7,169 bases of DNA. It comes from a bacterium. Lineage in GTDB: Bacteria > RBG-13-66-14. Each line of letters starts with the position of its first letter. Within the stretch, counting starts at the first letter, position 1. Shown here in pieces: positions 4,763-7,169 of the stretch. The notes below the pieces were generated by a model. It saw nothing but the letters and a program-made list of their open reading frames with translations. It made no database searches and had not been told where the DNA came from. The stretch spans positions 1 to 7,169 of the forward strand of contig JAPLSK010000137.1 in assembly GCA_026398675.1 (NCBI GenBank), written 5' to 3'. Position numbers and translations under genes: made by a program.

Positions 4763-5340
4763 CCGAAAACGGAACGACCGACAATCAGCGCAAGCTCCTG
4801 TGGCTCGTGGGGGAGCTTTTGGGCGAGGAGCGCGCCGGGGGGCTGCAGCGCTTTTTGAAAGAGAGCACCCTCCACGCCCTCTTTTTCCTGGCCAGCGAGC
4901 GGGGGCTCCTGCCCTACGACACGGCGCCGGTCCTCACCAACTGGCACGGCGACACCCGCTACGTCTGCCTGAGCCAGGAGGGGCTGGAGGACCTGGCCGC
5001 CCTGGAGAAGCGGGGGATGCTCCAGCGCCTCGAGCTCACCGGCAGCCACCACGGCTTCTTCTCCGCCTACCGGATGACCGAGGCGGGGCGCGCCGAGGCC
5101 GCCCGTTCGACCCCCGCCGTCACCGCCGTCCTCGAGCCGCTCGTCCGCTGCGCCTGCGGCGACCGGTGGGTCTACACCACCGGCAAAGAGCGGGTCTGGC
5201 GCTCCTGTCCGAAGTGCGGGATCGAGGAGGATATCGCCTGCCTGAAGATACCCAAACTGCCCTACACCAGCGTCCCCCACTTCCCCAACCTCCTGGAGCT
5301 CGGCTTCCCCGGCGAGGTTAGGAAGGATCCCGCCACCTAG
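4759..5340 (+). CDS. Winged-helix-like protein with C-terminal zinc ribbon
   Basis: A 193-residue cytoplasmic protein without a recognised name. Residues about 10-116 are helical and end in YRMTEAGRAEAAR (104-116), a pattern typical of the last helix/wing of MarR/PadR-like winged helices. Residues 131-154 form a likely zinc ribbon: Cys131-Ala-Cys133, then Cys150-Pro-Lys-Cys153-Gly, with a 16-residue loop between. The C-terminal 40 residues (LKIPKLPYTSVPHFPNLLEL) are Pro-rich. The start ATG overlaps the upstream stop by 4 bases (ATGA), and the CorA-like gene begins 10 bases after the TAG stop, so the three genes form an operon. A metal-responsive or other DNA-binding regulator is an inference. 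An adaptor using the ribbon for protein contact is equally possible. Confidence 0.8.
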   Translation: MTENGTTDNQRKLLWLVGELLGEERAGGLQRFLKESTLHALFFLASERGLLPYDTAPVLTNWHGDTRYVCLSQEGLEDLAALEKRGMLQRLELTGSHHGFFSAYRMTEAGRAEAARSTPAVTAVLEPLVRCACGDRWVYTTGKERVWRSCPKCGIEEDIACLKIPKLPYTSVPHFPNLLELGFPGEVRKDPAT

Positions 5341-5345
5341 AGGAG
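5341..5345 (+). promoter_or_regulatory. Ribosome binding site of the CorA-like gene
   Basis: AGGAG immediately after the upstream TAG, 5 bases before GTG at 5351. It supports GTG as the start. Confidence 0.75.
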
Positions 5346-5350
5346 AGGCC

Positions 5351-6700
5351 GTGACCGAGACCCACGAGCTCCTGTTCGCCGGCGGCTCCAACTCCCTGGT
5401 TATCGGCGAGTGGATCCCCTTCGGCGCGAACTACATAGACCTTTTCAACCGGAAGATCCGCCCCAGCTACGCCCCGGTGGGCAGCACCTTTTTGTCGGAG
5501 GAGATAGACCCGCGGCCGGAGGAGGCGACCTTCGAGATTCAGGCGCCGCCCACCGAGCTCATCGTCCGCGAAACGCTGCGCGGCAAGCGCGTGAACCTCT
5601 CGGCCCGCCTGGGGTACATCGAAACGGGGGGCGACTTCCAGAACGAGCGGGTCGGGGTCCAGCTCGACGTCTTCGGCCGGGCGATTTACGCCGCCGGCCT
5701 GGAGCGCGTGAACGGCCGCCGGGACCGCATCTCCCTCGACTCACTCTCCCCCATCATCGCCGACCTGGTCACCGACACCTCCAAGATGATGACCACGGTC
5801 CTGGCCAGCTCCCAGAACCGCCTGATGGAGCTCATCCACCAGGGCTACTCCGACGAGCGGGACAAGTTCGTGGCCTTCCTGGCCCAGACGCTGCACCGGG
5901 GCGACGGGGAAGCCCTGGGGCGGGACCACGACCCCCTGGCCGACCGGGACGAGCGGGCCGAGGTGGCCCAGCTCCTGGGCGAAATCTTTTCGAGCCTCCG
6001 CCTCCTGGACGGCACCCTGGTCATCCGGGGGCGGAGCGGCCTGTTCCTCATCGCGCCGGAGTGGCGGTCCTACGAGCGCGCCGTGACCACATACGGCTAC
6101 CTCCACGCCCTCGAGGACGCCGTGGACAACCTCTTCCGCGGCGCGGCCATCAACAACGACCGCATCCGCCAGGCCAAACACTCCATCACCTCCGGCGAGG
6201 TCAAAGAGGCCAGTGCCCTGCGGAAGGAGATGACCCACCTTTCCGAGGATATCACCACCTACAAGGTGCTGTCCGAGATGCTCGAGTCCGCCTCGTCCGC
6301 CCTCGCCGAGTCCGTGGAGTGGCACCGCGAGACCTTCGAGCCCCACGAGCGCGAGCTCCTGGAGGCCCTCGACCTCGAGAACGACCTGGACATCCTGGAG
6401 AACAAGGTCGGCGACCTGCACACCACCTTCGAGGCCGTCAAGCTGAGCATGGACGGCCTGGTGCAACTGGTGGGCACCCTGCGGGAGGAGGAGACCGAGC
6501 GGCTGAACAAGGTCATGCAGCTTCTGACCGTGGTCAGCACGATGGCCCTGCCCATCATGGTCATCGGCGGCTGGTACGGGATGAACTTCAAGCTGATGCC
6601 GGAGCTGAACTGGCCCGGGTCGTACTTCGTGCTGATCGGGGTGGCGGTGACGATAATCGTGGGCCTCTTGATCGTGTTCAAGCGGAAGAAGTGGTTCTAG
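5351..6700 (+). CDS. CorA-family divalent-cation transporter with divergent N-terminal region
   Basis: Predicted inner-membrane Mg2+/Co2+-type channel. The C-terminus is classical CorA: VMQLLTVVSTMALPIMVIGG (TM1, about 388-407), the signature GMN at 410-412 (YGMNF), the acidic loop MPEL at 416-419, TM2 (about 424-443) and the basic tail FKRKKWF. The preceding 250-385 is a long helical, partly coiled segment matching the stalk helix (VEWHRETFEPHERELLEALD onward). At 449 residues it is about 100 longer than Thermotoga CorA (351). The N-terminal 1-140, with beta-type strands (EATFEIQAPPTELIV, VGVQLDVFGRAIYAAG), does not look like the standard CorA cytosolic domain to me. The start is GTG with AGGAG 5 bases upstream, and the stop is TAG. 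As the last gene of the operon it suggests metal homeostasis as the operon's theme. Transport itself is known for the family, and the selectivity here is unknown. Confidence 0.9.
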   Translation: MTETHELLFAGGSNSLVIGEWIPFGANYIDLFNRKIRPSYAPVGSTFLSEEIDPRPEEATFEIQAPPTELIVRETLRGKRVNLSARLGYIETGGDFQNERVGVQLDVFGRAIYAAGLERVNGRRDRISLDSLSPIIADLVTDTSKMMTTVLASSQNRLMELIHQGYSDERDKFVAFLAQTLHRGDGEALGRDHDPLADRDERAEVAQLLGEIFSSLRLLDGTLVIRGRSGLFLIAPEWRSYERAVTTYGYLHALEDAVDNLFRGAAINNDRIRQAKHSITSGEVKEASALRKEMTHLSEDITTYKVLSEMLESASSALAESVEWHRETFEPHERELLEALDLENDLDILENKVGDLHTTFEAVKLSMDGLVQLVGTLREEETERLNKVMQLLTVVSTMALPIMVIGGWYGMNFKLMPELNWPGSYFVLIGVAVTIIVGLLIVFKRKKWF

Positions 6701-6715
6701 CCGCGGGCGCTGAAT

Positions 6716-6743
6716 GTAGGGCGGGGCTTCTACGCCCCGCCGC
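6716..6743 (+). repeat. GTAG-headed palindrome (REP-like), GGCGGGGC type
   Basis: GTAG (6716-6719), GGCGGGGC (6720-6727), loop TTCTAC, GCCCCGCC (6734-6741). It lies 15 bases after the CorA-like stop codon. Confidence 0.85.
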
Positions 6744-6744
6744 A

Positions 6745-6769
6745 GCGGCCCGTGGAAGGGCCACCCTAC
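6745..6769 (-). repeat. GTAG-headed palindrome (REP-like), GTGGCCC type, inverted
   Basis: GCGGCCC (6745-6751), loop GTGGAA, GGGCCAC (6758-6764), C, CTAC (6766-6769). The stem has one wobble pair. On the minus strand it reads GTAG then the palindrome. It pairs tail-to-tail with the plus-oriented copy just before it, a BIME-like arrangement with a fourth stem type. Confidence 0.75.
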
Positions 6770-6783
6770 ATCGACAAATATCC

Positions 6784-6811
6784 GTAGGGCGGGGTTTCCT
6801 AACCCCGCCGC
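6784..6811 (+). repeat. GTAG-headed palindrome (REP-like), GGCGGGGTT type
   Basis: Same 28 bases as the elements at 49-76 and 250-277. Confidence 0.85.
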
Positions 6812-6831
6812 TTTTACGCTCCCAACCCCGA

Positions 6832-6877
6832 CCCTCACCCCAACCCGTCGGCGCGCCGCTCCCTAACAGGGAGAGGG
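6832..6877. repeat. CCCTCTCCC hairpin interrupted by a GGCGCGCC insert
   Basis: CCCTCACCCCAACCC leads to CTCCCTAACAGGGAGAGGG, but the left arm is split by GTCGGCGCGCC (6847-6857) between CCC and G/TCTCCC. A near-identical insert sits at the same point at 7122-7132. Confidence 0.75.
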
Positions 6878-6884
6878 AAAACGC

Positions 6885-6910
6885 GGGCCGACCTGAAGGT
6901 CGGCCCCTAC
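6885..6910 (-). repeat. GTAG-headed palindrome (REP-like), GGTCGGCC type, inverted
   Basis: GGGCCGACCT (6885-6894), GA, AGGTCGGCCC (6897-6906), CTAC (6907-6910). It differs from the 195-220 copy only in the loop. Followed by CGAGG and a diverged version of the same 29-base spacer as in the first array. Confidence 0.85.
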
Positions 6911-6939
6911 GAGGTTGATGCGCGATTCAATCCTGTTAC

Positions 6940-6967
6940 GTAGGGCGGGGTTTCCTAACCCCGCCGC
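6940..6967 (+). repeat. GTAG-headed palindrome (REP-like), GGCGGGGTT type
   Basis: Identical to 49-76. It is the right half of the conserved composite unit 6885-7009. Confidence 0.85.
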
Positions 6968-6973
6968 TTTTAC

Positions 6974-7009
6974 CCCTCACCCTAACCCTCTCCCCAGAGG
7001 GGAGAGGGG
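6974..7009. repeat. CCCTCACCC/CCCTCTCCC hairpin repeat
   Basis: CCCTCTCCCC (6986-6995), AGA, GGGGAGAGGG (6999-7008). The stem is intact, with compensating change in the loop-proximal pair compared with the copies at 83-118 and 284-319. Confidence 0.8.
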
Positions 7010-7045
7010 ACAGCGGCAATCCTCCACCCGACCCTCTCCCTAAAT

Positions 7046-7103
7046 GTAGGGCGGGGATTTTAACCGAGCGAAGCGAGCTATGCCCCCGGCAAATCCCCGC
7101 CGC
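7046..7103 (+). repeat. GTAG-headed palindrome carrying the 30-bp element in its apex
   Basis: GTAG (7046-7049), GGCGGGGATTT (7050-7060) on the left and AAATCCCCGCC (7091-7101) on the right are perfect arms. The 30-bp element fills the loop between them. Compare the uninterrupted palindrome at 416-443. Confidence 0.88.
7064..7093 (+). repeat. 30-bp dispersed element, intergenic copy
   Basis: Same 30 bases as 1445-1474 and 3986-4015. It is preceded by TTTTAA and followed by TCCCC of the host palindrome. Confidence 0.93.
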
Positions 7104-7143
7104 TTCACCCCACCCTAGCCCGTAGGCGCGCCTCTCCCTAAAT

Positions 7144-7169
7144 GTAGGGCGGGGATTTTAACCGAGCGA
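7144..7169 (+). repeat. GTAG-headed palindrome with 30-bp element, cut by window end
   Basis: GTAGGGCGGGGATTTTAA followed by the first 8 bases of the 30-bp element (7162-7169). This is the second unit of the 98-bp tandem. Confidence 0.8.

Larger units (their letters stand above)
6701..7169. other. 469-bp non-coding repeat array downstream of the operon
   Basis: No gene seen. The stretch is almost entirely REP-like palindromes, CCCTCTCCC hairpins and 30-bp element copies, detailed in separate entries. It shares the GGTCGGCC palindrome, spacer, GGCGGGGTT palindrome and CCCTC hairpin order with the array at 1-394. The first two palindromes lie 15-70 bases after the CorA-like stop and may end or protect the transcript, though neither is followed by a T-tract. 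Confidence 0.8.
7033..7169. repeat. 98-bp tandem repeat, truncated by the window end
   Basis: The sequence from 7033 recurs from 7131 at an exact 98-base offset, matching through 7169 (first 39 bases of the second unit). The unit contains a half CCCTCTCCC hairpin, a GTAG palindrome holding the 30-bp element, and a GTAGGCGCGCC insert. More copies may lie beyond the window. Confidence 0.85.

Noticed and set aside
6716..6769. Rho-independent terminator after the CorA-like gene
   Set aside because: Strong hairpins exist but no T-tract follows either one, so only a general 3'-end role can be suggested.
5741..6838. 365-codon minus-strand ORF opposite the CorA-like gene
   Set aside because: Antisense shadow (His/Val/Leu/Gly-rich) that starts inside a repeat array; no domain recognised.
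5410..6918. 502-codon plus-strand ORF overlapping the CorA-like gene
   Set aside because: Frame shadow of a high-GC gene: Arg/Pro/Gly-rich, no motifs, and it runs into the downstream repeats. The overlapping frame has GMN, two membrane segments and an RBS.

Overview
The window looks like chromosomal DNA from a GC-rich bacterium, probably one known mainly from environmental genomes. Third-position G/C dominates in every gene and long shadow ORFs occur. The envelope genes (a probable lipoprotein L,D-transpeptidase and a Sec-exported protein) fit a cell with peptidoglycan and a periplasm. The dense intergenic hairpins (GTAGGGCGGGG-type palindromes and CCCTCACCC-type palindromes) recall metagenome-derived candidate-phylum genomes, perhaps Coatesbacteria-like. 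That placement is a weak guess from repeat style, not a demonstrated affiliation.

Layout. Positions 1-514 are a repeat array: a 201-bp unit in tandem (about 98% identical), made of several hairpins. Three genes on the minus strand follow: an L,D-transpeptidase lipoprotein (515-1363), a single-domain cyclic-nucleotide-binding protein (1530-2000) and a DUF4388-type protein (2351-3331). A repeat-rich spacer separates the first two, and a 350-bp spacer carrying a triplicated 42-bp repeat separates the second and third. Positions 3332-3481 are a divergent promoter region. Three plus-strand genes form a tight operon: an exported protein with a split PsbP/DcrB-like domain and a C-terminal carboxypeptidase-regulatory-like beta-sandwich (3482-4762), a winged-helix-like plus zinc-ribbon protein (4759-5340, 4-bp overlap) and a CorA-type divalent-cation transporter with an unusual N-terminal region (5351-6700, 10-bp gap). 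Positions 6701-7169 are a second repeat array. It is related to the first and ends in a 98-bp tandem unit cut off by the window edge.

The genes suggest two themes. The plus operon joins an exported protein, a possible metal-binding cytoplasmic regulator and a CorA-like channel, so an envelope or metal-ion function is a reasonable inference. The minus genes look like signalling (DUF4388, cNMP-binding) plus cell-wall cross-linking, though their spacing suggests separate transcription.

The most striking observation is a 30-bp repeat that starts CCGAGCGAAGCGAGC and ends GGCAAA. It sits in the apex of intergenic hairpins at both ends of the window. It is also present twice, codon-aligned and in frame, inside the exported-protein gene, where it encodes PSEASYAPGK or PSEASYATGK. 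It behaves like a miniature dispersed element that can enter coding sequence without breaking the frame. The repeats also show nesting (element inside a GTAG-headed palindrome, which itself abuts a half hairpin), and all GTAG-headed palindromes fit the general format of REP sequences moved by RAYT transposases, although no such transposase gene is present here.
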